Positions 18,973-28,845 of a DNA stretch of 63,602 nucleotides are shown one piece after another (position 1 is the first letter of the stretch; every line of letters begins with the position of its first letter). The notes under the pieces were generated by a model, which worked only from the letters and a program-made list of their open reading frames with translations, ran no database searches and had not been told where the DNA came from. The stretch covers positions 1 through 63,602 of the forward strand of contig JASHOJ010000194.1 in NCBI GenBank assembly GCA_030041155.1. The letters run 5' to 3'. This DNA comes from Candidatus Binataceae bacterium. GTDB taxonomy: Bacteria > Desulfobacterota > Binatia > Binatales > Binataceae. A program made the position numbers and the translations under genes.

Positions 18973-19837
18973 AGTTCCTGATTACAGGCATGTTCAGGGT
19001 GAATTAATGAGCTCGGCGGTTGCATATGATCGCCGGTTGAAGGCGCTTCTGTCGCGTTCACGCAATATAGCGCGGTGGATACGAGACCAACTAGCTTCTC
19101 CGACTGGAAAGGAAACAGAGCCTCATTTCGTGCGGGAATATCAGCATCTCGTGACAAAAGCTTTGGCACTTTATCCGACTGACAAAGCGATGTCTCTTGT
19201 GGTGGGTGGGAACTTCGACCGTGCGGGAGACGCGCAGCGCGCGTTGCTGCGATGGATAGGACTGCGCGATGGCATGCGCCTGCTCGATTTCGGCTGTGGC
19301 AGCGGCCGCCTCGCATCGGCCTTGGCTCGCGAGGCGATGCGAATCGACTACTATGGAATCGAGGTTGACCAGCGCTTGCTCGATTTTGCGAAGAGCAAAG
19401 CGTCCGGGCATTTTCGATTCGCAACGAGTCACGCGCTGACAATACCTGCTCCGGACGCTTCCGCGGACATGGTCTGCGCATTTAGCGTTTTTACCCATTT
19501 GCGTCAGTCTGAAACTTACCTCTATCTCGAGGATATAAGACGCGTGCTACGGCCGGGCGGCAAACTGGTCTTTTCATTTCTGGAATTCGCGCAGCCGCTG
19601 TATTGGAAGATCTTCGAGGAGACGCTCAGTAAAGAACGTCGAAACATGCTGCCTCATCTGAACGAGTTTATCGAACGAAATGCGATCCAGGTCTGGTGCG
19701 AGAAACTGGGCTATGAGATCCAGACTTTTATAAGTGGAGATGCGGCGCCTTGGGGAGATCCTGGGCCGCTCGGCCAGTCCGTAGCGGTCCTGAGCCGCTC
19801 ATCACGTAATCCTGTGAGTGGAAGCGGCAACATCTAG
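18959..19837 (+). CDS. class I SAM-dependent methyltransferase
   Basis: 292 aa. Motif I is LLDFGCGSGRLASALA, followed by YYGIEVDQRLLDFA, ATSHALTIPAPDASADMVCAFSVFTHL and VLRPGGKLVFSFLEF. It is probably a sugar O-methyltransferase or C-methyltransferase acting in this locus. The start overlaps the preceding cupin; an alternative in-frame ATG lies 48 bp downstream. The next gene follows after 15 bp. Confidence 0.85.
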   Translation: MTKSEVPDYRHVQGELMSSAVAYDRRLKALLSRSRNIARWIRDQLASPTGKETEPHFVREYQHLVTKALALYPTDKAMSLVVGGNFDRAGDAQRALLRWIGLRDGMRLLDFGCGSGRLASALAREAMRIDYYGIEVDQRLLDFAKSKASGHFRFATSHALTIPAPDASADMVCAFSVFTHLRQSETYLYLEDIRRVLRPGGKLVFSFLEFAQPLYWKIFEETLSKERRNMLPHLNEFIERNAIQVWCEKLGYEIQTFISGDAAPWGDPGPLGQSVAVLSRSSRNPVSGSGNI

Positions 19838-19852
19838 CCAAGTAGTGGTGCA

Positions 19853-20827
19853 ATGATTCGGTTCGGTGTGCTCGGTACCGCAAGGGTCGTATCATACGGG
19901 CTTTTGGCACCGGCGCGCGAGATAGAGGGCGTCGAAGTGACCGCGATTGCGTCGCGAACGCTTCAGAAGGCCGCCAAGTTTGCCGAGTCTCATGGAATTA
20001 AGCAGGCATTTGGATCGTATGAGACGCTTTTGGAATCTCCTGACATCGACGCAGTATACGTGGCATTGCCGACGGCGTTGCACTACGAATGGGCGCGTCG
20101 CTCGATCATCGCGGGCAAGCATGTTCTCTGCGAAAAGCCCCTGGCTGCTAACGCGGAACTCGCTCAGGAATTGATAAATTGCGCACGGCAGCACGGTCGG
20201 GTGCTGCTGGAAGGCATGCACGCCCGCTATTCCGGCCCGCTACGAAGGCAACGTGAAATAGTTCTCAGCGGCGAATTCGGCCGGCTGCTTAGCATCGAGT
20301 CTTGCTTCAGATCACCTTATGCGCGTATGGCGGATGGTGACTTTCGCTTGAACAGAGAATTGGGAGGCGGGGCCGGCCTCGACCTGGGCTGCTATGCGGT
20401 GAGCTGTCTTCGGTATGTGGCGGGAGAGGACCCAGAGGTCCTATCAGCACGCGCGAAGTGTACCCGTTCTCAAGTCGACCGTTGGATGCGCGCCGAGTGT
20501 CGCTTCCCATCCGGGGTTTCGGGAGTTATCGAGTGCGGGTTTCGTGGTTTTTACACGCCCAGGGCTGGAGTTCTACTGAACTGCGAAAATGGCTCAATCA
20601 GGTGGGGAGGCGCTGGTCTGGAATGCAACAGAAACGGCAAGGGGACCCAGGAGAAGATCGCGCCAGTTCCGACATTGCGTGTCCAGTTGGAGTCGTTTGC
20701 GAAAGCCGTTAGAGGCGAGCCAGCCGATATACTCTCACCCGAGGACTCGGTGCTGTCGGCGCGCGTCCTGGACGCGATGTACAGTAAGGCCGGCCTAGCT
20801 GTGAGAGGTAGTGGGCAGACGGTATGA
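19853..20827 (+). CDS. Gfo/Idh/MocA-family oxidoreductase
   Basis: 324 aa. The N-terminal Rossmann domain starts IRFGVLGTARVVSYGLLAPA. The EKPLAANAELAQ motif carries the catalytic Lys common to the family, and the C-terminal alpha/beta domain includes LNRELGGGAGLDLGCYAVSCLRYVAG. These NAD(P)-dependent enzymes oxidise or reduce sugar hydroxyls. Its stop overlaps the start of the GMC oxidoreductase gene (ATGA at 20824-20827), so the two proteins are made together and may act in sequence on one sugar. Confidence 0.9.
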   Translation: MIRFGVLGTARVVSYGLLAPAREIEGVEVTAIASRTLQKAAKFAESHGIKQAFGSYETLLESPDIDAVYVALPTALHYEWARRSIIAGKHVLCEKPLAANAELAQELINCARQHGRVLLEGMHARYSGPLRRQREIVLSGEFGRLLSIESCFRSPYARMADGDFRLNRELGGGAGLDLGCYAVSCLRYVAGEDPEVLSARAKCTRSQVDRWMRAECRFPSGVSGVIECGFRGFYTPRAGVLLNCENGSIRWGGAGLECNRNGKGTQEKIAPVPTLRVQLESFAKAVRGEPADILSPEDSVLSARVLDAMYSKAGLAVRGSGQTV

Positions 20828-22434
20828 GAATGCCCGATTGGGAACCTGCCCCACAGGACGCCGAAGGTCATGTGTGGGATGTTGTCGTCATAGGCACTGG
20901 GGCTGGCGGCGCAACCGCGGGTTTCAACCTTGCGCGTTTAGGCCACTCCGTATTGTTCGTTGAGCGCGGGAAACTTGTTCATCACGATCCAGGTGTAGTT
21001 AGAGGAGCACCGTTTTCATGGAACGGCAATTCGGAGACGGCGCTGAATCACGGATGGTGGCCAAGTCCAGTCTACTATCGAGCACAAGAGGGCGGCTCTT
21101 CAATTCCAATCCCGCTGCCCGTTGGAGCCGGTGCAGGTGGTTCGACCGCGCTGTTTGGCGCAGTCATGGATCGGTTCCGTCCGGAGGATTTCACGCCCCG
21201 TCGCTTCTATGCCAAGATCCCCGACGCTTCGCTTCCCGAGTCCTGGCCAATCAGCTACGAGGAAATGGCACCGTTTTACGAGCGCGCTGAGAAATTGTTT
21301 CGGGTGCGAGGCACGCCTGACCCGCTATCGTCGGTAAGTACCGAACTTGGCGACCCACCCGCCGCCTCTGACAGAGAGCTCGCCGTTTTTGCCGCGCTGA
21401 AGCAAACAGGTCTTAATCCGTACCGGATTCACTCCGCTTGCGAGCGAGTGGCGGCTTGCTCCGGCTGCCCTGCTATGCTCTGCCCACGTGCGTGCCGTAA
21501 TGATGCCGCGCGAATCTGCCTCTATCCGGCGCTCACCCAGCACGGCGCCAGAATTCTTTCGAGCTGTCGTGCGATCCGATTTGAAGAGAAAAATAGGACT
21601 GTTGAGCGGGTGATCTGTGAGAGGAACGGACAGCGTATCGTGCTGCGCGCGAGGGTTTTTGTTCTCGCAGCGAACGCCTTCTCGACGCCAGTTCTGCTTC
21701 AGCGCTCTGCAAACGAGCATTTTCCCGAGGGTTTGGCTAACAGCTCCGGCCTGGTGGGGCGAAACCTCATGTTGCACGCAGCCAACCGCGTATTCATGAA
21801 ACTAAAGCGGAGCTCACTCGCCCGGAGCGTCACGATGAATTACGGCTTCTCGCTTAACGACTTCTACTCGTATAAGGGAACCAAATTGGGCAATATTCAC
21901 GCGCATCCTTTAGCGACGCGCGACGCTATACTGAGATTTCTGGCTCAGACAAAAATCGGATTAAAGTACCTCCCGGGACCACTCCTATCCATCCTTACAT
22001 CGATGGCGTCGCTTGCCTATAGTTCATGGATTAACTTAGCGATGATCGTGGAGGACTTACCTTATACAGCACACTTCGTAACCTCAAAGACTGGTTCAGA
22101 AGACGGTATCGAATACACCTACTGTTATCCCGATGAATTGCGCAGCCGCGCTCAGATGCTGTTCGACCTCTTTAAGGCTGCGGTCGAGAACTATCTGGAG
22201 GCTCGAGTTTTACAACCTGTGGGCGAATTAAATGTGAGTCACGGATGCGGCACCTGCCGTTTCGGCGAGGATTCTCGAACCAGCGTGCTTGACCGAGACA
22301 ATCGTGCTCACGATCTGGACAATCTATACGTTCTGGACGCGTCTTTTTTTCCGTCCAGCGGTGGAATAAACCCGAGTCTGACAATCGTGGCGAATAGCCT
22401 GCGAGCCACCGATCGACTCAGTCACAGGTTGTAG
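20824..22434 (+). CDS. GMC-family FAD-dependent oxidoreductase
   Basis: 536 aa. FAD-binding VVVIGTGAGGATAGFNLARLGHSV lies near the N-terminus, with the second FAD region GAGAGGSTALFGAVMDRF. The C-terminal GMC domain contains LNVSHGCGTCRFGEDS and LYVLDASFFPSSGGINPSLTIVANSLRA, with the catalytic His/Asn region. A Cys-rich insert (CERVAACSGCPAMLCPRACR) is unusual and might hold a metal or disulphides. It likely oxidises a sugar or lipid-linked sugar alcohol at the membrane. ATGA-coupled to the Gfo/Idh gene. Confidence 0.88.
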   Translation: MRMPDWEPAPQDAEGHVWDVVVIGTGAGGATAGFNLARLGHSVLFVERGKLVHHDPGVVRGAPFSWNGNSETALNHGWWPSPVYYRAQEGGSSIPIPLPVGAGAGGSTALFGAVMDRFRPEDFTPRRFYAKIPDASLPESWPISYEEMAPFYERAEKLFRVRGTPDPLSSVSTELGDPPAASDRELAVFAALKQTGLNPYRIHSACERVAACSGCPAMLCPRACRNDAARICLYPALTQHGARILSSCRAIRFEEKNRTVERVICERNGQRIVLRARVFVLAANAFSTPVLLQRSANEHFPEGLANSSGLVGRNLMLHAANRVFMKLKRSSLARSVTMNYGFSLNDFYSYKGTKLGNIHAHPLATRDAILRFLAQTKIGLKYLPGPLLSILTSMASLAYSSWINLAMIVEDLPYTAHFVTSKTGSEDGIEYTYCYPDELRSRAQMLFDLFKAAVENYLEARVLQPVGELNVSHGCGTCRFGEDSRTSVLDRDNRAHDLDNLYVLDASFFPSSGGINPSLTIVANSLRATDRLSHRL

Positions 22435-22512
22435 CCTATACGACTATATCTCCAGCTCCGACCCTAAACGAAACTCGCTGCGAGCCTGGGTACGCTTCGA
22501 GCCACATCACAG

Positions 22513-24222
22513 ATGCCTGTTTCAATCAATCGGCCAGTCGCCTTTCCAATATTGCGCGTTCTGTTAATCGTCATTATCGGAGCGGTCCTGACCGCCGGTA
22601 CCTATTATCCGCCTCAGCAGAGCTCCACGATGTCGGGATCCCATGGTAGCGCTCGCCTGTTGGAAGGGCTTGCCGATAACAACGAACTAGAACGTCAGCC
22701 GACTAGAGATCTTGCCGCTCCGCAGACTACGAAATATCTAGCCTTTCAGCTCATGACCGCGGATCCGGCGATCCGCGGTCAGTCTGATACCCCTCACATC
22801 GGTGGCAAAATGCTAATGGATACGTTTGCCGATCAGCTCGTCACGGGGATCGGCGAACGCGGCGATCATGTGAACACCCAGCTTGGGATAGTCGTCGGTC
22901 CACTTTCGTGGGATATGAGCGACGATCAGATCCGCGGTGTCATCCGGAATGCCTTTGCAGTCGCCGAGGAGCGGAATATTGCAGTTGGGTTTCATATAGA
23001 CGACTCAATGTTCTGGAACAAACGCCAGGATCTGTGGTCGAACAGGAATAATGTGGAATGGAGTGACTGGAACGCCACTGTCGTGCCGCATCGCGTTATA
23101 GGTTTCGTATCAGATCTCACCGAACTGGCACCGCCGATGTGCTACAACAGTCCAGCAGTCATAGCCGCCACTACCCATCGGGCGCGTGATGTCATGGGCA
23201 CCGAGATTAAGAAGGGCCTAAATCAGCTTGCCTCTCGGGGCAAGTCATATCTGTTTGCCGGTGTCATTGTCGGATGGGAGACACGGATGCAGGACGACTC
23301 CTATCCTCCCGTTTATTACGGTTACTGCGCGCTCCACAACCTTGGCTACAGTGCTTCGCAGCCACCTAAAGACATGGACAAGGCGCTCGAGGGTGTGGTC
23401 GCTGATTGGATTAGGCTGTGGGCACGGAACCTCGAGCAAGCCGGGATTCCTCGGTGGAAGATTTTCATGCACATCGCGTATCCCGGCGAGCTTGGTGTGG
23501 TGAACGCCGTTCACTTGAGACTCCTCTATGGGCTTAATACTGACGTGCAGCGAGATTTCTACAAGGGAGCGAACCCAAGCATCATAGGGCTCGATACGGA
23601 TGCCAATCCTGGTTTTAGTGTCTACGGCGTTGATACCTTCCCGTCGCTCCATCGGATTCTCGAGCATTACGGAAACCCACCCTGGGCAATCAGTGAGGGA
23701 ACCAATATTGATCTCTCCAACGCTTTCAGTAATCTCTCCGCCAACTCCACCTACACCGAACAAACAAGGCCAAAACCCGCTGCTGATTACGCTCCTTCCG
23801 CGTCGATGGAGCAATATCTAAGCGGCGCTTTCAATCACGGAGCAGTTTTAGTGAACTTGTTCGGATGGGACAAGACTCACGAAGATTCGGCATTCGCCAC
23901 GGCTACGATGGGGACTCCCGCTCTCGATGCATATAGGAAATTCCTAACTAGCGAGCCGTTATTGGCGCCGGCAATCAACCCTACGCCGCGCATATCCGGA
24001 AGTGCTTCGACCAGCTCCATTCCGCGGGCATCGGTGCAACAGCTCGCCGACAAAATGGAAAGGATTCAGCGCGCACTCCCAGCCTGGCTGAAGGCTCACG
24101 GCGACCGCAAACCCGAGCTTGAATCACTGTTTCAGCAGCTCGATGGAGACGTGAAAGCGCACGACATGGCTCAGGCGCAGGAGACCGCCGACAAGATCTT
24201 GCGCTTGATCCAAGCCAACTGA
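22513..24222 (+). CDS. exported protein with a glycosidase-like TIM-barrel pattern
   Basis: 569 aa with an N-terminal signal anchor (FPILRVLLIVIIGAVLTAGT). The body alternates strands and helices: GFHIDDSMFW (160-168), LFAGVIVGWETRM with Glu256, IFMHIAYPGE, and WAISEGTNID with Glu395. Two Glu at the ends of predicted strands 4 and 7 would fit the acid/base and nucleophile of clan GH-A glycoside hydrolases, but this is inference and I recognise no named family. The C-terminal 60 residues are a helical coil (KMERIQRALPAWLKAHG). As the last gene of the operon it may trim or remodel the polysaccharide in the periplasm. Confidence 0.7.
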   Translation: MPVSINRPVAFPILRVLLIVIIGAVLTAGTYYPPQQSSTMSGSHGSARLLEGLADNNELERQPTRDLAAPQTTKYLAFQLMTADPAIRGQSDTPHIGGKMLMDTFADQLVTGIGERGDHVNTQLGIVVGPLSWDMSDDQIRGVIRNAFAVAEERNIAVGFHIDDSMFWNKRQDLWSNRNNVEWSDWNATVVPHRVIGFVSDLTELAPPMCYNSPAVIAATTHRARDVMGTEIKKGLNQLASRGKSYLFAGVIVGWETRMQDDSYPPVYYGYCALHNLGYSASQPPKDMDKALEGVVADWIRLWARNLEQAGIPRWKIFMHIAYPGELGVVNAVHLRLLYGLNTDVQRDFYKGANPSIIGLDTDANPGFSVYGVDTFPSLHRILEHYGNPPWAISEGTNIDLSNAFSNLSANSTYTEQTRPKPAADYAPSASMEQYLSGAFNHGAVLVNLFGWDKTHEDSAFATATMGTPALDAYRKFLTSEPLLAPAINPTPRISGSASTSSIPRASVQQLADKMERIQRALPAWLKAHGDRKPELESLFQQLDGDVKAHDMAQAQETADKILRLIQAN

Positions 24223-24271
24223 AAAGCAGGTTGTAACCTAATCGACTCCACCATCAGCCCAACTGACGGCG

Positions 24272-25936
24272 CTAGCCCAACGCGGCGTGGGGTCGGCGCA
24301 AATCCGGTCGTGAGGAGAGTGGCATCACAGCAGCAGGCGACGTTTGTTTTTTGGCTTGAATACGGCGGGCGATCACAATGATCAGTGCGGCAAAGAGCCA
24401 TAGCATGGCGCTGATAGCATGACCCGCTAGCACGTCATCGCTCAGGTTCTGAGTCGCCAATGCAACTAGACCTCCGACGATGCCGACCAGCAGCGGTTTG
24501 AGATCGCTCGGAGCGTCTCTCATCGCGCGAAGCGCAATCATGACGATCTTGCCAAAAAAAGCAAAAAATAAGCAGAAGCCAAGCGGGCCAACCTCTGTCA
24601 ATACCACGAGGTATTGATTGTCGGCAGACTCCTCCTTCGACATCGGAATTCCTTGTTCTCTCAACTCCTGCTTACCCGCCTTCATTGCAATGGTCCCATT
24701 ATTCAGCCCCACTCCCAGGATTGGATGTTGCCAGTATCCTTGGAGCGCGGCCTCAAACAGATCGAACCGCATGTAAAAGGTTTGAGGACGCGTGTTAAGA
24801 TAACGGCCCAACAGCGGCACGCAAAATGCTGTGACTAGGACCAATGCAATCGCGCCAAATTCAAGAAGACGTCGTGAAACCAAACCGGACCAGCCTGCGG
24901 CAACAAAGACGAAGATAAGTCCAGCCATAAGGCCGATCAGCCCAGCCCGCGAGAACGTCAGCACGAGCCCGGCTAGGCCCAAGGCGATTATGGAGAGGAA
25001 CACAATGCGGCTGCGATTACTTGACGCGGCGAGCAGATACGCTAGAGCTAATGGTAACGTGGTTCCGCAAAGACTCGCAGCGATTGCGGGGTGGCGGAAG
25101 ATGCCTTGGCTACGTTTGATTCGCGCTCCTTCACCGAGCGTCTTGCCGTTTAGCGTCAGGTTTGTGACATCAGAGGTTCTTGCGCCAGCGGCCTCGGTTT
25201 TGTCGGCTTTCGGCGCCGTGTCATGCAAGCTCACAAATGCGACTTGATCCGTTCCAATACCTTCTTCGAAAAACAAAATGACACTGCCCGCTCCAATTAT
25301 CAGTCCTAGAAACACCGCCACGACGATACTACGAAATTGCGGACGCGTTGACACATTATTGATCAAGTAAACAAACGACAGGAAGTACAAAGTCTCTCGG
25401 CATAACTCTATTATAGATAAATAGAGCGACTGAGCATTGATGAGCGAGACAAACAGCGACCAGGCGAGATAGAGGAGAAATACGTATCCGATCTTCGGAA
25501 AATACAAGCTTTCTCGCTTCAAACAGATTCCAACGAGCCACGGCAACACCATAGCGGCCAGTATGACATCGGTCAGGTAGAGCTCGAGAGTGATTGTCCC
25601 CGACGCCGGCATGCCATACAAATTTACCAGAGTGCCAGGGCTGGCAATCCAAGTCGTCATGTATTTGGAGATATCGAAAGGGATCGACAGTATCAGCAGA
25701 AACAGCCAGTACGCTTTCGGGTCCTTCAGCCACATGGTCGGAATCAGCAGCGCGACACCGCCTAATGCAAAGGCAAGCTTCACCGGCGTGCTGAAGGTTA
25801 TCGCTAGCACTGTGATGAGCGCGGCCAGTAGGCCGATGCCAAGCACACCGGAGCCCATCAGAACTAACCTGGCTGTACTACGTGTCCGCTCGCTTGCCAT
25901 CAATTCGTGCTCAAGGCTCAGCGCAATCTCACGCAA
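24272..25936 (-). CDS. O-antigen polymerase/ligase (Wzy/WaaL-like)
   Basis: 554 aa integral membrane protein with about a dozen hydrophobic helices. The large periplasmic loop before the last helices includes HPILGVGLNNGTIAMKAGKQELREQG and SADNQYLVVLTEVGPLGFCLFFAFF, the Wzy_C pattern shared by O-antigen polymerases and ligases. The role is probably polymerisation of the lipid-linked repeat unit in this locus, since Wzz, Wza and a tyrosine kinase are encoded upstream. Last gene of the long minus-strand operon. Polymerase versus ligase cannot be decided from sequence. Confidence 0.82.
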   Translation of the reverse strand: MREIALSLEHELMASERTRSTARLVLMGSGVLGIGLLAALITVLAITFSTPVKLAFALGGVALLIPTMWLKDPKAYWLFLLILSIPFDISKYMTTWIASPGTLVNLYGMPASGTITLELYLTDVILAAMVLPWLVGICLKRESLYFPKIGYVFLLYLAWSLFVSLINAQSLYLSIIELCRETLYFLSFVYLINNVSTRPQFRSIVVAVFLGLIIGAGSVILFFEEGIGTDQVAFVSLHDTAPKADKTEAAGARTSDVTNLTLNGKTLGEGARIKRSQGIFRHPAIAASLCGTTLPLALAYLLAASSNRSRIVFLSIIALGLAGLVLTFSRAGLIGLMAGLIFVFVAAGWSGLVSRRLLEFGAIALVLVTAFCVPLLGRYLNTRPQTFYMRFDLFEAALQGYWQHPILGVGLNNGTIAMKAGKQELREQGIPMSKEESADNQYLVVLTEVGPLGFCLFFAFFGKIVMIALRAMRDAPSDLKPLLVGIVGGLVALATQNLSDDVLAGHAISAMLWLFAALIIVIARRIQAKKQTSPAAVMPLSSRPDLRRPHAALG

Positions 25937-26034
25937 TTTGGTTCAACAGTGCTTACTTCAGTTGAAGCCTGTTTTTCTGCCACTGCCACCTTCGCGGGTG
26001 CCTTTCGTCTGATGCTCAATCGGTAACATCGCGC

Positions 26035-26958
26035 TCAGTACCGACGCTCCATGTGGCTCGTTACTCCGTCCCAGATGCCGCGCATGCAGGCAAGCAGATG
26101 CCGGCGATGACTCATCGGCCTGATTGCAAAATTCGAGGTAAGAGCGAAAGAGCGCACGATGCCGCGCAGTGCTGGGCCAATTCCCCGCGGCTTGTACTGA
26201 TAGAGCGAGAAATAAAGCATGTTTCGTACGCTGTAGTAGCATCTAGGTGGTGCGAGCTCGACAAACCTGAGACTTATCGGTCCTAACCGATAGATCTGTT
26301 CCGCAACGCCCGGCCTGCGGCCCACGTCATGATGAATCACGGCGCTATGGACGACGTAGCTGATGAGACCGAGCTGGCGCGCCCGATAACCATACTCGAC
26401 CTCTGCGACGTCCAGCATATAGTCCGCAGATGGCAAGCCGATGCGCACCACAGCCGGTACCCGAAAAAGCGAGCCTGACCACAGTGTGCAGTCGCAACGA
26501 GTGAAGTTCGCGTCACTCGCAAGCGGCAGAATCCGCATCCTGCCCCGCTCCAGATTCAGGGGAGGTTCTTTGACTTTGCCGCTTGCGCTAAGCGGCACGC
26601 CGGCCAGAAAACAAACCTTTTTCTGCTGCGCGCTCGGCAGATTCTCGAAAAAGCCGAGCAGCTTTTCGAGCGCGTCCGGCTCCGGAACACTATCCGCGTC
26701 GAAAATCCACACCCAATCGAAGCCATGTTCCATAGCGTGAGCAAAACCGGTCCGCACTGTGCCGCTCGTTCCCAAATTCCTGAGATTGCGAATTATTGTG
26801 ACGTTCTCGGGAAAAGTCCGGTCTAACGTTCCATCGACAGACGCGTTATCCACGATCAGGATCGCATCTGGCCGTCTGCTCTGATGCTGAAGCGCCTGGA
26901 GCAACTGCTCCAGAACGTCCCTATCATTCATCGTGTGGATATGGGCCAGAATACGCAT
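26035..26958 (-). CDS. GT2 glycosyltransferase, tandem copy 1
   Basis: 307 aa GT-A fold. The N-terminus RILAHIHTMNDRDVLEQLLQAL is shared by all five tandem copies. AILIVDNASVDGTLDRTFP binds the nucleotide sugar, WIFDADSVPEPDAL holds the metal-binding DxD, and CTLWSGSLFRVPAVVRIGLP follows. The C-terminal half has a conserved CYYSVRNMLYFSLYQYKPRGIG segment, probably membrane-associated. It differs most from copy 2 in the region before the DxD. Likely adds one sugar of the repeat unit; donor and acceptor unknown. Confidence 0.88.
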   Translation of the reverse strand: MRILAHIHTMNDRDVLEQLLQALQHQSRRPDAILIVDNASVDGTLDRTFPENVTIIRNLRNLGTSGTVRTGFAHAMEHGFDWVWIFDADSVPEPDALEKLLGFFENLPSAQQKKVCFLAGVPLSASGKVKEPPLNLERGRMRILPLASDANFTRCDCTLWSGSLFRVPAVVRIGLPSADYMLDVAEVEYGYRARQLGLISYVVHSAVIHHDVGRRPGVAEQIYRLGPISLRFVELAPPRCYYSVRNMLYFSLYQYKPRGIGPALRGIVRSFALTSNFAIRPMSHRRHLLACMRGIWDGVTSHMERRY

Positions 26959-26982
26959 TTGATCTAATCGCGCCCTGTTGGT

Positions 26983-27906
26983 TCAGTATCGACGCTCCAT
27001 GTGCATCGTCAGACCATCTCGGATGCCGCGCAGGCACGCCGTCAGTTGGCGATGATGGCCGAACGGCCGTACAGCAAAACCGATGGTCAGTACACACGCT
27101 CTTGCAATCGCACGGAGCGCGCGAGTGATAGGGCGCGGATGGCATTGATATAGCCAAAAGTAAATCCAATTGCGCGCGCAATAGTAGCAGCGGGCCGGCG
27201 GAGTCTCATAGAACCTGCAGCTGATCGGACCTAACCTGTAGACCAGCTGTGGGGCTCCCGGCCCGCGCCCTACATCATGATGGATCACCCCGTTATGGAC
27301 TATGTAGCTCGAGAAACCGGCCTGACGAGCCCGGTAGCCGTATTCTAGCTCTGCGATGTCGAGCATATAATCGGCCGAGGGAAGCCCAATCCGCGCAACC
27401 GCTTCCATGCGATAAAGCGACCCTGACCACATAGTGCAGTCACACGGTGTGGAATCTCCTGCACTGCCGGGCAAGAGGTATTTGAGATTAGAGCCTTCGA
27501 GAGCTATTGGACGCTCCTTTATTGTGCCAGTCGTGGTGTGCGGCCAGCAGCCTAGAAAGCATACCTGCTCGCGCGCTGTTTTCGGCAAATCTTCAAAAAA
27601 AACCAGTAGGTTCTCAAGTACGTCGGGTTCCGGCACGCTGTCAGCGTCGAAAATCCAAGTCCAGTCGAAGCCGTGTTCCAAGGCGTAATTGAAGCCAATC
27701 CGCACCGCTCCGCTCGTGCCCAGGTTTTTAGGATTGCGAACTATCGTCGCTTTTTCCGGAAAGGTTCTGGCCAATGTCCCGTCGCCCGAGGCATTGTCAA
27801 CGATCAGAATCGCGTCGGGTTGCCGTGTTTGACGCTGCAACGCGTCCATCAACTGCCCGATGACCGCTGCATCGTTCATCGTGTGGATATGAGCCAGAAC
27901 GCGCAT
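26983..27906 (-). CDS. GT2 glycosyltransferase, tandem copy 2
   Basis: 307 aa, the same length and architecture as copy 1: RVLAHIHTMNDAAVIGQLMDAL, AILIVDNASGDGTLARTFP, WIFDADSVPEPDVL, CTMWSGSLYRMEAVARIGLP and CYYCARNWIYFWLYQC. The upstream neighbour (copy 3) ends 7 bp before this start, so the genes are tightly coupled. It is the closest relative of copy 1 by visible identity, suggesting a recent duplication. Confidence 0.88.
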   Translation of the reverse strand: MRVLAHIHTMNDAAVIGQLMDALQRQTRQPDAILIVDNASGDGTLARTFPEKATIVRNPKNLGTSGAVRIGFNYALEHGFDWTWIFDADSVPEPDVLENLLVFFEDLPKTAREQVCFLGCWPHTTTGTIKERPIALEGSNLKYLLPGSAGDSTPCDCTMWSGSLYRMEAVARIGLPSADYMLDIAELEYGYRARQAGFSSYIVHNGVIHHDVGRGPGAPQLVYRLGPISCRFYETPPARCYYCARNWIYFWLYQCHPRPITRALRAIARACVLTIGFAVRPFGHHRQLTACLRGIRDGLTMHMERRY

Positions 27907-27913
27907 GGGTCAC

Positions 27914-28840
27914 TTAGTAACGCGCCGCGATGTTGCCGGTCGCTCCGTGCCAGATGCCGCGGAAGCACGCAGATATCTGTCCGCCGTGACCGCGAGGCCG
28001 GCACACAAAATCCAGCGCCACTGTAGTGACTCGCCACACGACCCAGTGAAGCGGGTAGGTTACTCGACGAGGCTTGCACTGATAAAGCCAGAAATAAATC
28101 GTGTTGCGTACGCTGTAGTAGGTACGCGTGGGTGAGATCTCGTAGGAAGTAAGGCTGAATGGGCCGAATTTGTAGAGTCTTTCTATTGCCCCAGGATCAC
28201 GCCCCACATCATGGCGAATCACACTGTTGTGAACAATGTAGCTGGTGAAGCCAAGTTGCAGGGCGCGGTATCCGTACTCAAGTTCGCCCATGTCGAGCAC
28301 GTAGTCCGCGGTCGGCAAACCGATTCGCGCGACGGCCGCCATGCGATAAAGCGAGCCGGACCACAGCGTGAAATCGCACTGAGTAAAGTCTCGAGCACTC
28401 TCAAGCGACCGAAGCTCTAGTCCCGATCCGGTAAAACTTAATGGCTGCTGCTTCACCTCGCCAGTTTCGGTGAGCGGCCAGCTATTCAGAAAGCATACCT
28501 CTTCTCGCCTCGCGTGCGGCAAACGCTCGAAAAAGGTGAGCAGCTTTTCGAGCGCGTCGGGTTGCGGCACGCTGTCCGCGTCCAACACCCAGATCCAGTC
28601 GAAGACGTGTTCCAAGGCGTAAGTAAAACCTTTCCGCACTGAGCCACTCGTGCCGAGATCCGTAGGATTGCGAATGACTGCGACCTCTTCGGGAAAGAGA
28701 CGGTCCAGGGTACCGTCGGTCGAAGCATTATCAACAATCAGAATCGCATCGGGTAGCCGGGTTTGACGCCGAAGCGATTCGAGCGCCTGCTCGATATAAG
28801 CGGCCTCATTTTTTGTATGAATGTAGGCTAGTACTCTCAT
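27914..28840 (-). CDS. GT2 glycosyltransferase, tandem copy 3
   Basis: 308 aa from the ATG at 28840, where the family N-terminus RVLAYIHTKNEAAYIEQALESL begins; the frame is open to 29017 but runs into copy 4. AILIVDNASTDGTLDRLFP, WVLDADSVPQPDAL and FTLWSGSLYRMAAVARIGLP form the catalytic core. TYYSVRNTIYFWLYQCKPRRVTYPL marks the C-terminal region. It begins 6 bp after the end of copy 4. Confidence 0.88.
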   Translation of the reverse strand: MRVLAYIHTKNEAAYIEQALESLRRQTRLPDAILIVDNASTDGTLDRLFPEEVAVIRNPTDLGTSGSVRKGFTYALEHVFDWIWVLDADSVPQPDALEKLLTFFERLPHARREEVCFLNSWPLTETGEVKQQPLSFTGSGLELRSLESARDFTQCDFTLWSGSLYRMAAVARIGLPTADYVLDMGELEYGYRALQLGFTSYIVHNSVIRHDVGRDPGAIERLYKFGPFSLTSYEISPTRTYYSVRNTIYFWLYQCKPRRVTYPLHWVVWRVTTVALDFVCRPRGHGGQISACFRGIWHGATGNIAARY

Positions 28841-28845
28841 GGGTT

